Below, piece after piece: positions 25,109 through 33,743 of a stretch of DNA of 64,000 bases; the stretch's first letter is position 1, and each line of letters starts with the position of its first letter. The notes under the pieces were generated by a model that was not told where the DNA came from, made no database searches, and saw only the letters and a program-made list of their open reading frames with translations. The DNA is from Verrucomicrobiota bacterium (lineage in GTDB: Bacteria > Verrucomicrobiota > Verrucomicrobiia > Verrucomicrobiales > Verrucomicrobiaceae): positions 1 through 64,000 of the forward strand of contig JANYCZ010000059.1 in assembly GCA_025360015.1 (NCBI GenBank), in the 5' to 3' direction. The position numbers were made by a program, and so were the translations under genes.

Positions 25109-26773
25109 ATGACCCCCCATAATGTGGTAGAGATGCTCAAAAGCCGGGGCGTGATCGACAAAGGTCTCGCCTATGACATCGAGCAGGATGCCGTGCAAAA
25201 CGGCAAAGACATTGTTCAGGTGCTGCTGTCCTACGGCATCTACACCACTGAGGACGAATTCTGGGCGCAGGTGGCCGATGAACTGGGCGCCGACCACTTC
25301 GATCTCGACAATTTCGAGCCACCGCCCTCCGTGGTGGCGTTGATTCCGGGGGGGATGGCGCGTCTCTATGGCGCATTCCCGATCACTCTGGATGCCCAAG
25401 GCCTCCATGTGGCCTTCACCGATCCGCTGAATCCCCAGCTGGTCGAGGACCTGCGTTTCGGTCTCGAAAAAACCATTGTGCCGGTAGTCGCCCGCCGCAG
25501 TCAGGTACTGAACCTGATCGAGAAGTACTATGGTGCCGGCGCACCCAGCATTGAGGAAATTTTCGGCCAGCTCGGCAAGGCTGGCAAAGACGGGATCACG
25601 GCTGAAGCCGAAGCCAATTCCGCGCCCATCGTCAAATTCGTCGATCTGGTGATGCAGCAGGCCATCAAGGAACGTGCCAGCGACATTCACTTTGAGCCGT
25701 TCGAGCGTGAGTTCAAAATCCGCTACCGTGTGGATGGCTCCCTCTATGAGATGGCGCCGCCACCGCTCCACCTGGCGACTTCCATCATCTCCCGTGTGAA
25801 GGTGATGGCGAGCATGAACATCGCCGAGCGCCGCATCCCGCAGGACGGACGCATCATGACCAACGTGGGCGGCAAGCCGGTGGACATGCGCGTAAACTCC
25901 CTGCCCACCCAGCACGGCGAGTCCGTGGTATTGCGCGTTCTTGACCGTTCATCAATCAACATTGAGCTCGATGCGCTGGGCATGCAGCCCTTTCTTCAAG
26001 ACTACATCGTCGAGACCATCCACAAGCCCAATGGCATCTTCATCGTCACTGGTCCGACTGGTGCCGGCAAGACCACCACGCTCTACGCCTGCCTGCGGCG
26101 GATCAACACCATCGACTGCAAGCTGATCACCGCCGAAGACCCGGTGGAATACGAGCTCGATGGCGTCATGCAGGTGCCGATCAACGAGGCCGTCGGACTG
26201 ACGTTTGCCAAGGCCCTGCGTTCCTTCCTGCGTCAGGATCCCGACCGCATCATGGTGGGAGAAATGCGCGACCTTGAAACCGCCCAGATCGCGATCCAGG
26301 CCTCGCTCACCGGCCACTTGGTGCTCAGCACCCTGCATACGAATGATTCCGCCGGTGCTGTCACACGTCTGGTGGACATGGGAGTGGAGCCCTTCCTCGT
26401 CTCAGCCACGCTGGAGGGGGTGCTCGCCCAGCGCCTCCTGCGCACCATCTGCAAAAGCTGCCGCTCACCGTATGAGCCCAGCCTGCACATTCTCAATCAG
26501 CTCAATCTCACGCCGGAAGATATCGGCGGGAAACACTTCTACACCGGCTCAGGCTGCTCCGTCTGCGGCAGCAGCGGCTACAAAGGCCGCAAGGGCCTTT
26601 ACGAACTGCTGGATGTCACCGACCCCATCCGCGAGCTCATCACCAGCCGCGCCCCCTCCATCGTACTGAAGCAGAAAGCCATTGAGCTGGGCATGGTCAC
26701 CCTGCGTGAAGACGGCCTGCGCAGCATTTATGATGGCTCGACAACCATTGAAGAAGTCCTGAAATACACCTGA
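25109..26773 (+). CDS. GspE/PilB-family secretion ATPase (second copy)
   Basis: A second assembly ATPase of 554 residues, starting at MTPHNVVEMLKSRG 46 bases after the first copy; the longer ORF start lies inside the upstream gene. It has the same architecture: N-terminal MshEN-like domain, SDIHFEPFEREFKIRYRVDG, Walker A GPTGAGKT at 315-322, EDPVEYEL, MVGEMRDLETA, STLHTND, and the tetracysteine CKSC...CSVC. The two copies differ through most of their length, so this is an old duplication. They may form a mixed hexamer or serve different pseudopilins; the sequence does not decide. Confidence 0.92.
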   Translation: MTPHNVVEMLKSRGVIDKGLAYDIEQDAVQNGKDIVQVLLSYGIYTTEDEFWAQVADELGADHFDLDNFEPPPSVVALIPGGMARLYGAFPITLDAQGLHVAFTDPLNPQLVEDLRFGLEKTIVPVVARRSQVLNLIEKYYGAGAPSIEEIFGQLGKAGKDGITAEAEANSAPIVKFVDLVMQQAIKERASDIHFEPFEREFKIRYRVDGSLYEMAPPPLHLATSIISRVKVMASMNIAERRIPQDGRIMTNVGGKPVDMRVNSLPTQHGESVVLRVLDRSSINIELDALGMQPFLQDYIVETIHKPNGIFIVTGPTGAGKTTTLYACLRRINTIDCKLITAEDPVEYELDGVMQVPINEAVGLTFAKALRSFLRQDPDRIMVGEMRDLETAQIAIQASLTGHLVLSTLHTNDSAGAVTRLVDMGVEPFLVSATLEGVLAQRLLRTICKSCRSPYEPSLHILNQLNLTPEDIGGKHFYTGSGCSVCGSSGYKGRKGLYELLDVTDPIRELITSRAPSIVLKQKAIELGMVTLREDGLRSIYDGSTTIEEVLKYT

Positions 26774-26894
26774 TTCCGGCGACGCAAGCTGGCTCAGCCT
26801 GTCCGTATGCATCCCTGCATATTATTTGATGGACAGAACGCCAGCCGTCCCGGTATTCTAAAATTACACCGAACAACCGCCGCAGATACGCCCT

Positions 26895-28178
26895 ATGCCC
26901 ACGTTTCATTACATCGCCCTGGATCAGAACGGACAGGAAACCGCCGGAGATCTTGATGCTGCCTCCGAGGCAGATGCCATCAATCAACTGCGCCAGTCCG
27001 GCCTGTATCCGACCAGCGTCGCCGCTGAAGGTCAGGGGCAGGCGGCTGCCATCAAGAAACGGGTCAAATCCAGCTCGAAGGGCAAGACGAAGTCCGTCAA
27101 AGTCGGTGCCAATGCCAAGGTGAAGAGCAAGAGCCTGATGATTTTCACGCGTCAGCTCGCAACACTCATCGACTCCGGACTGCCCTTGCTGCGCGGTCTC
27201 ACCGTGCTGGGCCGGCAGGAGCCGAATCTGGTGATGAAAGGGACGATCACCACCCTCGCGGACAATGTGCAGACAGGCAGTACTTTCTCCGAAAGCCTGC
27301 AGCAGTACCCCCGCATCTTCAACAAGCTCTACGTCAACATGGTGAAAGCCGGCGAACTTGGCGGTGTCCTTGAACTCGTTCTCAACCGTCTCGCCGAGTA
27401 TCAAGAGAAGGCCCAGAAGCTCAAAAACAAGATTGTTGCCGCGATGGTTTACCCCATCATCGTCATGTTCATCGCCGCAGGCATCATGGTCTTCCTCATG
27501 ATGGTCATCGTGCCACGCTTTGAGTCCATCTTTGATGACATGATCCCTGGCGGCAAAGAAAAGCTCCCGGCGCTGACCAAATTCGTCATCAACTTCAGCC
27601 GCGACATGCTTGACTACAAATGGGTTCTGCTGAGCCTCATTGCCGGAAGCGTGGCTGGCTGGCGTGTGCTCGCCTCCACCCAAGGCGGACGCCGGTGGAT
27701 TGATCGCATGAAACTCAAGCTTCCGCTCTTCGGCGATGTGCAGCGCAAGACCGCCATTTCACGCTTCACCCGCACCCTGGGAACCCTGGTGACCTCCGGT
27801 GTGCCGATCCTGCAAGCCTTGAACATCACCCGTGACACCGCCGGCAACATGATTGTTTCCGACGCCATCACCAAAGTGCATGATGCCGTGAAAGAAGGTG
27901 AGTCCATGGTCGCCCCCCTGGAGTCCAGCGGCGTGTTCCCACCCATGGTGATCTCCATGGTCGATGTGGGTGAAGAAACCGGCCAGCTCCCCGAGATGCT
28001 TCTCAAAATCGCCGATGTGTATGAAGACGAAGTGGACAATGCCGTATCCGCCCTCACCTCCATGCTGGAGCCGCTGATGATCGTCGTCCTCGCCGTCGTC
28101 GTCGGTGTGATCGTGATGGCCCTCTTCCTTCCGCTCATTGAAGTGATCAAGAACCTCAGCGGCGGCGCTGGCGGCTAG
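26895..28178 (+). CDS. GspF/PilC-type inner-membrane platform protein
   Basis: Polytopic membrane protein of 427 residues that links the secretion ATPase to the pseudopilus. It begins with the family's MPTFHYIALDQNGQETAG strand segment, has two T2SSF domains (first from MIFTRQLATLIDSGLPLL, second from SRFTRTLGTLVTSGVPILQAL), and membrane segments near 190-215, 240-260 and at the C-terminus (LMIVVLAVVVGVIVMALFL). A Lys/Ser-rich linker of about 25 residues lies between the N-terminal strand and the first domain. It lies in the same orientation 121 bases after the second ATPase. Confidence 0.94.
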   Translation: MPTFHYIALDQNGQETAGDLDAASEADAINQLRQSGLYPTSVAAEGQGQAAAIKKRVKSSSKGKTKSVKVGANAKVKSKSLMIFTRQLATLIDSGLPLLRGLTVLGRQEPNLVMKGTITTLADNVQTGSTFSESLQQYPRIFNKLYVNMVKAGELGGVLELVLNRLAEYQEKAQKLKNKIVAAMVYPIIVMFIAAGIMVFLMMVIVPRFESIFDDMIPGGKEKLPALTKFVINFSRDMLDYKWVLLSLIAGSVAGWRVLASTQGGRRWIDRMKLKLPLFGDVQRKTAISRFTRTLGTLVTSGVPILQALNITRDTAGNMIVSDAITKVHDAVKEGESMVAPLESSGVFPPMVISMVDVGEETGQLPEMLLKIADVYEDEVDNAVSALTSMLEPLMIVVLAVVVGVIVMALFLPLIEVIKNLSGGAGG

Positions 28179-28221
28179 ACCGGCCAAACCTGCAGCTACA
28201 CCCCAACCTTTCTCTGGAGTC

Positions 28222-28899
28222 ATGAAAACAACCCTCTTCAAATTCCGTTCTCGCGCACGCGCCTTCACCTTGGTGGAGATGCTCATCGTGGTCACCATCA
28301 TCTCGATGCTCGCCGCCCTGACCCTCGGCGGCTATACCTATGCCATGCGCTCCTCCAAGCGGCGCCTCACCACTGGAGCATTCGAGGCGATCAAACTCGC
28401 TCTTGAACGTTACAATTCGGATTTCGGCGAATACCCACAGCCCGCCGCCACCAATCAAATGGTCCAGTTCCCTCCGGGGACCTTAGCCTATGACACGTCC
28501 GGGGCGGCATGCCTCTACCAGGCGCTGACGGGAGATGGTTATGACCAGATCAGCGGGGTCACTGCAGCAGGCGGCGGAGGTGGAACTTCGGATGGAAAAG
28601 TGGAGGGCACCAACGAGATCAAAAACAAAATGTTCGTCGAAGTCCCCCAGACCATCTTCACCCGCAAAGGCTCCACCTACATTCTTATCGATGGCTTTGG
28701 TCACCCGTTTCAATACATCAAGGCCGCTCTTCCAGCCGTCGCTGTCGGTGGCGCGGCTCCCGCCCCCGTTACGCCCACCACCATTAACTCCACCTACGAT
28801 CTGTGGTCATTTTCAGAGGACGAAGTAAACACCTACAAGAAAAGCATCGACACGCTGAAAGACCCCACGCTTTCCGTGAAATGGATCAAAAATTGGTGA
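28222..28899 (+). CDS. Type II secretion pseudopilin (GspG-like)
   Basis: Prepilin-like protein of 225 residues. A 14-residue basic leader precedes the N-methylation/transmembrane motif FTLVEMLIVVTIISMLAAL, with the conserved Glu at position +5. The residue before the cleavage site is Ala (RARA|FTLVE) instead of the usual Gly. The central part AFEAIKLALERYNSDFGEYP is the GspG-like helix, and the C-terminal GFGHPFQYI and LWSFSEDE segments match the usual structured end. It lies 43 bases after gspF in the same orientation and is the probable major pseudopilin of this module. Confidence 0.9.
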   Translation: MKTTLFKFRSRARAFTLVEMLIVVTIISMLAALTLGGYTYAMRSSKRRLTTGAFEAIKLALERYNSDFGEYPQPAATNQMVQFPPGTLAYDTSGAACLYQALTGDGYDQISGVTAAGGGGGTSDGKVEGTNEIKNKMFVEVPQTIFTRKGSTYILIDGFGHPFQYIKAALPAVAVGGAAPAPVTPTTINSTYDLWSFSEDEVNTYKKSIDTLKDPTLSVKWIKNW

Positions 28900-28966
28900 T
28901 GCGAGGCTGCTGCATCCTTTGAAAAACGATATTGACGGCTGGTTCATGGGCGAAGATTGATAACGT

Positions 28967-29314
28967 ATGCCCATTGGTCTTGCCATTGCCTCCATTCTTG
29001 CGCTGTTCATCAGCTTCTGGACGCTGAACATCGCGCGTGACCCGAGCGTCTGGCGCCTCTGGTGGATGGATCTCCTGGGAGTTCTTGACGTCGATTCCGA
29101 CCGTGAGCAGCGGCGGAGTCAGGAGCGCCAGATGTCCTTCATTTGCTATGCCTTGTTCATGCTGCTGCTGGCCAGCAGCCTGAGCGGCGCTTTCTGGACG
29201 GTGGATCTCGTACGAGAATTCAAACGCGACAAGACGCGATTTGAACGCGAGGTGGACAGCTCCGCCCGCGAATTCGAAAAAGTCAAAAGCAAGCCGCAGA
29301 GCATCAAACGCTGA
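28967..29314 (+). CDS. Small two-helix membrane protein
   Basis: A 115-residue protein with two membrane segments (about 3-22 and 58-80) and a charged C-terminal tail (REFKRDKTRFEREVDSSAREFEKV) that looks like a short amphipathic or coiled-coil helix. No family is recognised. It follows the pseudopilin by 67 bases in the same direction, so it may belong to the secretion operon, perhaps as an accessory membrane component, but only its position supports this. Confidence 0.6.
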   Translation: MPIGLAIASILALFISFWTLNIARDPSVWRLWWMDLLGVLDVDSDREQRRSQERQMSFICYALFMLLLASSLSGAFWTVDLVREFKRDKTRFEREVDSSAREFEKVKSKPQSIKR

Positions 29315-29400
29315 GCCTCCGGGCCAGCAGGAGCCGGATTTTGGTTTGCACGGGGCGTCCATCGCTGCGAAGGAAACGTTTCATTCCATTCCCGACCCCC

Positions 29401-30195
29401 ATGAACCGCCAGGAAAACCTCGAAGCTCTCTTTCGCAACGGCAAGACCGTCATTCTCCCCATCGACCACGGTTGCGCCATTCCCGTGCCTGGTTTGGAAA
29501 ATCCCTTTCAGCTCATCGATCAGGTCAATGAATTCGTCGATGGCTACGTCATGAACCTCGGCGTCGCCCTGCGTGCTGCCGACAGCCTTGCAGGCAAGGG
29601 CATCATCCTGCGCACGGACGTCTACAACACCCGCACCACCGGTGAAGGTGCTGGCAGCATCGGCGTCTATGGCGTCGAGGAGGCGGAAATGGTGGGTGCC
29701 AATGCCGTCATGAACATGCTCTACCCTGGCTCCGCCTATGAGAAGGCCAACTTCCAGGAGTGCGCCGACCTCATTCGCCTCAGCCTCGACACGGACATCC
29801 CCGTCATCCTTGAGTCCCTGCCCTTCGCTCTCGGTGCGCCGGAAAAATACACGGTGGAAAATGTCAGCTTCGCCGTCCGCCTCGCAGCCGAACTCGGCTC
29901 CGATGTCGTGAAGACCCCCTACCCCACCAACGGCACGGTCGAAGATTTCCGTCGCATCGTGGGGCAGAGCTTCGTGCCGGTCATCATCCTTGGCGGTGCT
30001 GCCATGGGAGACGACGCTGGCCTCTTGAAGATGGTCGAGGACGCCATGGACGCCGGAGCCGCTGGCATCGCCATTGGTCGCAATGTCTGGCAGCACAAAA
30101 ATCCTGCCGCCATCTCCCGCAGCCTCGCCGCCATCGTGCATGAAGATGCCTCCGCTCTCGAAGCCCTCGCGCTGCTGAAAGAACCGGTGCGCTAA
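29401..30195 (+). CDS. DeoC/LacD-family class I aldolase (FbaB-like)
   Basis: Probable archaeal-type class I fructose-bisphosphate aldolase, 264 residues from MNRQENL. TIM-barrel enzyme with ILPIDHGCAIPVPG near the N-terminus, the Schiff-base lysine in VVKTPYP (Lys171), and the phosphate-binding ILGGAAM and GAAGIAIGRNVWQ at the C-terminal strands. The longer ORF start overlaps the upstream intergenic region and lacks family similarity. Related enzymes condense DHAP with glyceraldehyde-3-phosphate or act on 2-amino-3,7-dideoxy sugars, so the substrate is not certain. A class II aldolase lies 3.5 kb downstream. Confidence 0.85.
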   Translation: MNRQENLEALFRNGKTVILPIDHGCAIPVPGLENPFQLIDQVNEFVDGYVMNLGVALRAADSLAGKGIILRTDVYNTRTTGEGAGSIGVYGVEEAEMVGANAVMNMLYPGSAYEKANFQECADLIRLSLDTDIPVILESLPFALGAPEKYTVENVSFAVRLAAELGSDVVKTPYPTNGTVEDFRRIVGQSFVPVIILGGAAMGDDAGLLKMVEDAMDAGAAGIAIGRNVWQHKNPAAISRSLAAIVHEDASALEALALLKEPVR

Positions 30196-30217
30196 ACCAG
30201 TTTCGTTTCAACCCACC

Positions 30218-30859
30218 ATGAAACGACTGCTTCTCGCCGCCAGCCTGTTCACCGCCTGCTCTCTTCACGCCCAGCAGCTTCAATCCTTCGACATCAAGGC
30301 CGACGGCTGGGCTGAAGGCGAGCCGCCAAAGGATGTCTTCGTCGTCGATGGCACCATCAAGATCGCTGCGCGCGATGGCAACAAAGCCATCGTCATTGAT
30401 CCCAATCCCATCACCGACGCCAGCGCCCAGTTCGCCGTCTCCGCCAGCGGCAATGCCAGCATTGAGGCCAGGATTCTCGCCATCAAGCGCGGCCGCAGCA
30501 CGCCGCGCTTCGGCGTCAGCGTTCATGGCATGAGCGGCCACCGTCTAATCGTCAATCCCGCCAAAAAATCCCTCGATCTCGTCAAGGGTGATCAGACGCT
30601 CGTTTCAGTCCCCTTTGCCTGGACCAGCGAAGTCTGGGTGAAGGTCAAACTCGAAGCCAAAAAGGGCGCAGGAGACGCCTGGGCCATCACCGGCAAAGCC
30701 TGGACCGCCGACGCGGCCGAGCCTGCCGAGCCCCTCATCAAACACGAGGAAACCAAACTCAAGGGCCAGGGCAAATGCGCCATCTGGGCCACCCCCTTCT
30801 CCGGCGAGCCGGTGTTCTTTGACGACATTAAAATCAGCGTCGAAACTGCGGCTCCTTAA
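30218..30859 (+). CDS. Secreted protein of unknown function
   Basis: A 213-residue protein with a signal peptide (MKRLLLAASLFTACSLHAQ). The mature part is rich in alternating hydrophobic residues (FVVDGTIKIAARDGNKAIVIDP, RFGVSVHGMSGHRLIVN, EPVFFDDIKIS) and looks like a beta-sandwich of the concanavalin/LamG or DUF1080 sort seen in Planctomycetes and Verrucomicrobia; this is a fold guess, not a family assignment. It starts 22 bases after the aldolase and may be co-transcribed with it. Two perfect hairpins follow its stop. Confidence 0.75.
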   Translation: MKRLLLAASLFTACSLHAQQLQSFDIKADGWAEGEPPKDVFVVDGTIKIAARDGNKAIVIDPNPITDASAQFAVSASGNASIEARILAIKRGRSTPRFGVSVHGMSGHRLIVNPAKKSLDLVKGDQTLVSVPFAWTSEVWVKVKLEAKKGAGDAWAITGKAWTADAAEPAEPLIKHEETKLKGQGKCAIWATPFSGEPVFFDDIKISVETAAP

Positions 30860-30865
30860 AGTAGA

Positions 30866-30911
30866 GTCTTGTTCCTGCGGAACAAGACACCCTTGTTGCA
30901 CAGCAACAAGG
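30866..30911. terminator. Two tandem perfect stem-loops between convergent genes
   Basis: Hairpin 1 (30866-30888) is GTCTTGTTCC-TGC-GGAACAAGAC, a perfect 10-bp stem. Hairpin 2 (30891-30911) is CCTTGTTGC-ACA-GCAACAAGG, a perfect 9-bp stem. The stems are similar to each other. They lie between the convergent stop codons at 30859 and 30926, so a bidirectional terminator is likely, although there is no clear run of T on either side. Confidence 0.7.
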
Positions 30912-30925
30912 CAACTTTCCATCGC

Positions 30926-31789
30926 TCACGGCGTGGACGGTGGGCTGACGGTGGTGCTGGCAGGCAGCGTGGCCGCCGCGTCTTTACCGCTGAGCAGTTC
31001 GAATTTCGTCAGGCGGGCAAACATGAACCCGACAAAGACACTGGCATTCATCTCGATGGGAACTCGCAGTTCGTCATCCGAAACCCAGATGGTCGCCTCC
31101 TTCATCTTCTTGTAGGCGCTGAGGACCAGCGTCGTGCGATCGATTTTTCGGATCTGCAGCCCCAGCTTGATGCAGGGGCGCTTTTGCCCCCCATACACAA
31201 TGGTTTCACGCCCCTTCACCTCGAACGTGGTCAGGTAGGGCGTATCCCAGGGCTGCACCACCCGTGTGATTTTTTGCCCGTTCTTCAGTTCCAGGCTGCG
31301 CACATAGAGGATCACAGAAAGAAGGTCATCCATGGGTCCATAGGCGCACGATGTTGTCGAAGTGCTCGGTGAGCCCTTCACCGGCTGTACGTGCGTCTGC
31401 GTGATCACACGGTTCCGTTCAAACGACACGCGGTAGCGGCAGGTCTCTTCACGGTCCGTCTCACGGTACTGCAAAAAGTGCGCCCGCAGATCACCGCGAT
31501 GCATGATGGAGGTCATCTCGCAGTCGTATTTCCACAGCGCACGCGCCAGACCAGTGCTCGCTGCGGTGGCATCAGCACGCAAGAAATCTCCCGCCTCACG
31601 TACAGTCAGCGTCGCCTGCCCCGCCGTCATCACATGACTCCAGCCGATGTCAAAAGTCAGCTTGCCTGGTGGCACCGGCCTCTGGGTTCCGGCGGTGCCA
31701 GGCGTGAGCTCTTTCACCCATTCCGGCGTCTGAGCACGAGCCACCGCATGATTCAGCAAACCAAGGAGGAGGAGCAGCAGAGTGCGCAT
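30926..31789 (-). CDS. Secreted DUF3108 protein
   Basis: A 287-residue protein with a signal peptide (MRTLLLLLLGLLNHAVARAQ) followed by the DUF3108 pattern: LTFDIGWSHVMTAGQATLTV near the start, a central YGPMDDLLSVILYVRSLELKNGQ, and the C-terminal ATIWVSDDELRVPIEMNASVFVGFMFARL. The fold is expected to be a lipocalin- or LolA-like beta structure in the periplasm or outer membrane; no reaction is known. It is divergent from the aminopeptidase with 66 bases between starts. Confidence 0.85.
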   Translation of the reverse strand: MRTLLLLLLGLLNHAVARAQTPEWVKELTPGTAGTQRPVPPGKLTFDIGWSHVMTAGQATLTVREAGDFLRADATAASTGLARALWKYDCEMTSIMHRGDLRAHFLQYRETDREETCRYRVSFERNRVITQTHVQPVKGSPSTSTTSCAYGPMDDLLSVILYVRSLELKNGQKITRVVQPWDTPYLTTFEVKGRETIVYGGQKRPCIKLGLQIRKIDRTTLVLSAYKKMKEATIWVSDDELRVPIEMNASVFVGFMFARLTKFELLSGKDAAATLPASTTVSPPSTP

Positions 31790-31855
31790 TCAGCAGTATT
31801 CCCCCGATTTTCCCTTTTGCCAGTCTGTGTCTTTTCCGCCACAGTCCCGCCAATC

Positions 31856-32956
31856 ATGCACGATCCACGAATTGACGCCCTCTCCCGCCAGCTTGTCCGT
31901 TATTCCACCAAGGTGAAAAAAGGCGATCTCGTCTGGATCGACCTCTTCGATGTGCCAAACACCGTGGGCCAGAGCCTCATCCGCGAAGTCGTCGCCGTCG
32001 GTGGTCTGCCCATGGTCCGCATCAACGATGCGGTGCTCACCCGTGAGCAGATGATCCATGCGGGCGAAAAACAGTACGACATCATCGCGGAAAACAACCT
32101 CGCCCTCATGAAGCAGACCGACTGCTACATCGCCGTGCGTGGCAGCCACAATATCACCGAAGCCGCCGATGTGCCGCCGGAGAAGATGAAGCTCGTCATG
32201 GCCAAGCTCCGCCCTGTGCAGAACGAGCGCGTCAACAACAGCCGCTGGGTCGTCCTGCGCTGGCCCACCGCCTCCATGGCCCAGCAGGCAGGCATGAGCA
32301 CCCAGGCCTTTGAAGACTTCTTCTTCCGCGTCTGCCTGCTCGACTACGCCGCCCTCCTACCTGCCATGAAAGCGCTGAAGCAGCTCATGGACAAAACCAA
32401 GCACGTCCACCTCATCGGCCCCGGCACGGATCTCAGCTTCAGCCTCAAAGGCCTCAAGGCCATCGCCTGCGGCGGCAATCACAACATCCCCGACGGCGAA
32501 GTCTTCACCTCTCCCGTCAAAACCAGCGTCGAAGGCGTCATCAGCTACAACGCCCCCACCATCTACCAGGGCATCGCCTTCGACAGCGTGAAGCTTGAGT
32601 TCAGCAAGGGCAAGATCGTCAACGCCACCGCCAACAACACCCCCGCTATCAACAAGATTCTCGACAGCGACGAAGGTGCCCGCTACATCGGCGAATTCGC
32701 CATCGCCTTCAATCGCGAGATCAAGGAGCCCATGCGCGACATCCTGTTCGACGAAAAAATCGCCGGCAGTTTCCACTTCACCCCCGGCCAGGCCTACGAA
32801 GGCGTTGCCGACAACGGCAACCGCAGCCAGGTCCACTGGGATCTTGTCAACATCCAGCGCCCCGAATACGGCGGCGGCGAGATCCGCTTCGACGGCAAAG
32901 TCATCCGCAAAGACGGCAAGTTCCTCCTGCCGGAACTCAAGCCGCTCAACTACTAA
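31856..32956 (+). CDS. M29-family aminopeptidase
   Basis: Metal-dependent aminopeptidase of the AmpS/AmpT (M29, thermophilic metalloprotease) family, 366 residues from MHDPRIDALS. Conserved metal-site elements are visible: GNHNIPDGEVFTSP, GEFAIAFN, the SFHFTPGQAYEG histidine, and NRSQVHWDLV with the His and Asp ligands, near the C-terminus. The ORF track runs 155 codons further upstream across the promoter and the antisense DUF3108 gene; the shorter start is the only one compatible with the family, whose usual length is 360-415. No signal peptide, so cytoplasmic. Confidence 0.92.
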   Translation: MHDPRIDALSRQLVRYSTKVKKGDLVWIDLFDVPNTVGQSLIREVVAVGGLPMVRINDAVLTREQMIHAGEKQYDIIAENNLALMKQTDCYIAVRGSHNITEAADVPPEKMKLVMAKLRPVQNERVNNSRWVVLRWPTASMAQQAGMSTQAFEDFFFRVCLLDYAALLPAMKALKQLMDKTKHVHLIGPGTDLSFSLKGLKAIACGGNHNIPDGEVFTSPVKTSVEGVISYNAPTIYQGIAFDSVKLEFSKGKIVNATANNTPAINKILDSDEGARYIGEFAIAFNREIKEPMRDILFDEKIAGSFHFTPGQAYEGVADNGNRSQVHWDLVNIQRPEYGGGEIRFDGKVIRKDGKFLLPELKPLNY

Positions 32957-33012
32957 AGTTGACCCGTTGCGCCGCAACCGTCGGAAAGAACTCCCGTTGC
33001 AGCGCCACTGGA

Positions 33013-33630
33013 CTACTTCGCCACCGGCGGCTGAAAGTTCAGCAGTTCGATCTCCACCGCATGCTTCCGCTCCGGCAGCAGCTCCACCATGCTGATGCTG
33101 CCGTACTCAATGTTGAAATGCGCAAGATGCGCCAGCGGCACCTCCAGCAACAGCGCGATCATCACGCGGATGATGCCGCCATGGCAAAAAATCGCCACCT
33201 TCTGATCCGGGTGCGCATGGATGATCTTCAGCAGGCACTCCTGCACCCGCGACTTCAATTCCCCGATGTCCTCGCCATTCGCGATGCCATTGCTCTCGAT
33301 GATCTCCAGCCAGTCAAACGCACTCACGCCGAAGTTCTTCTTCACCTCATCCCAGCGGCTGCCGGTCCAATCCCCGAAATCGATCTCCCGCAGTCCGGTC
33401 ATCAGCACCGGCTCCATGCCCCGCTGCTTGGCCAGCGGAGCCATCGTCTGCTGCACCCGCAGCATCGGGCTCGCATACAGCCCATCTAGCTTCGTATCCT
33501 TCAGCCACTCCGCTACCGCCTCCCCCATCCGCACCCCCAGCGGCGAAAGCCCCATGTCAATGCGCGAGCCTCCAAACACCTTGTGATACTTCTCATCCAC
33601 CTCCCCGTGGCGGATGAAGTAGATCTGCAT
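33013..33630 (-). CDS. Histidine phosphatase family protein
   Basis: Phosphoglycerate-mutase-like phosphatase of 205 residues. The catalytic phosphohistidine motif IRHGEVD is at 6-12 and the second catalytic histidine in VAIFCHGGIIRVM near 155. Family elements LSPLGVRMGEAVAEWL, YASPMLRVQQTMAPL and LREIDFGDWTG are present. Members include alpha-ribazole phosphatase, phosphoserine phosphatases and sugar phosphatases, so the substrate cannot be assigned. The start MQIYFIRHG is chosen over a start 9 codons upstream because it opens the first strand of the fold. Convergent with the aminopeptidase. Confidence 0.88.
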   Translation of the reverse strand: MQIYFIRHGEVDEKYHKVFGGSRIDMGLSPLGVRMGEAVAEWLKDTKLDGLYASPMLRVQQTMAPLAKQRGMEPVLMTGLREIDFGDWTGSRWDEVKKNFGVSAFDWLEIIESNGIANGEDIGELKSRVQECLLKIIHAHPDQKVAIFCHGGIIRVMIALLLEVPLAHLAHFNIEYGSISMVELLPERKHAVEIELLNFQPPVAK

Positions 33631-33677
33631 GGGATGATTCGGGAGATGAGATTTCACAAGTGGTCGATGAAAGGTGG

Positions 33678-33715
33678 GGAAAAATAAGGAAGGCAGCGTT
33701 TTGACGCTGCCTTCC
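33678..33715 (-). terminator. Intrinsic terminator of fbaA
   Basis: A perfect 11-bp stem GGAAGGCAGCG / CGCTGCCTTCC with a 6-base loop (33688-33715). Read on the minus strand it is followed by TTATTTTTCC. It lies 29 bases beyond the stop codon of the class II aldolase and separates it from the phosphatase gene. Confidence 0.9.
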
Positions 33716-33743
33716 AGAATGGTTGGAATAAAATCCGGCGGCC

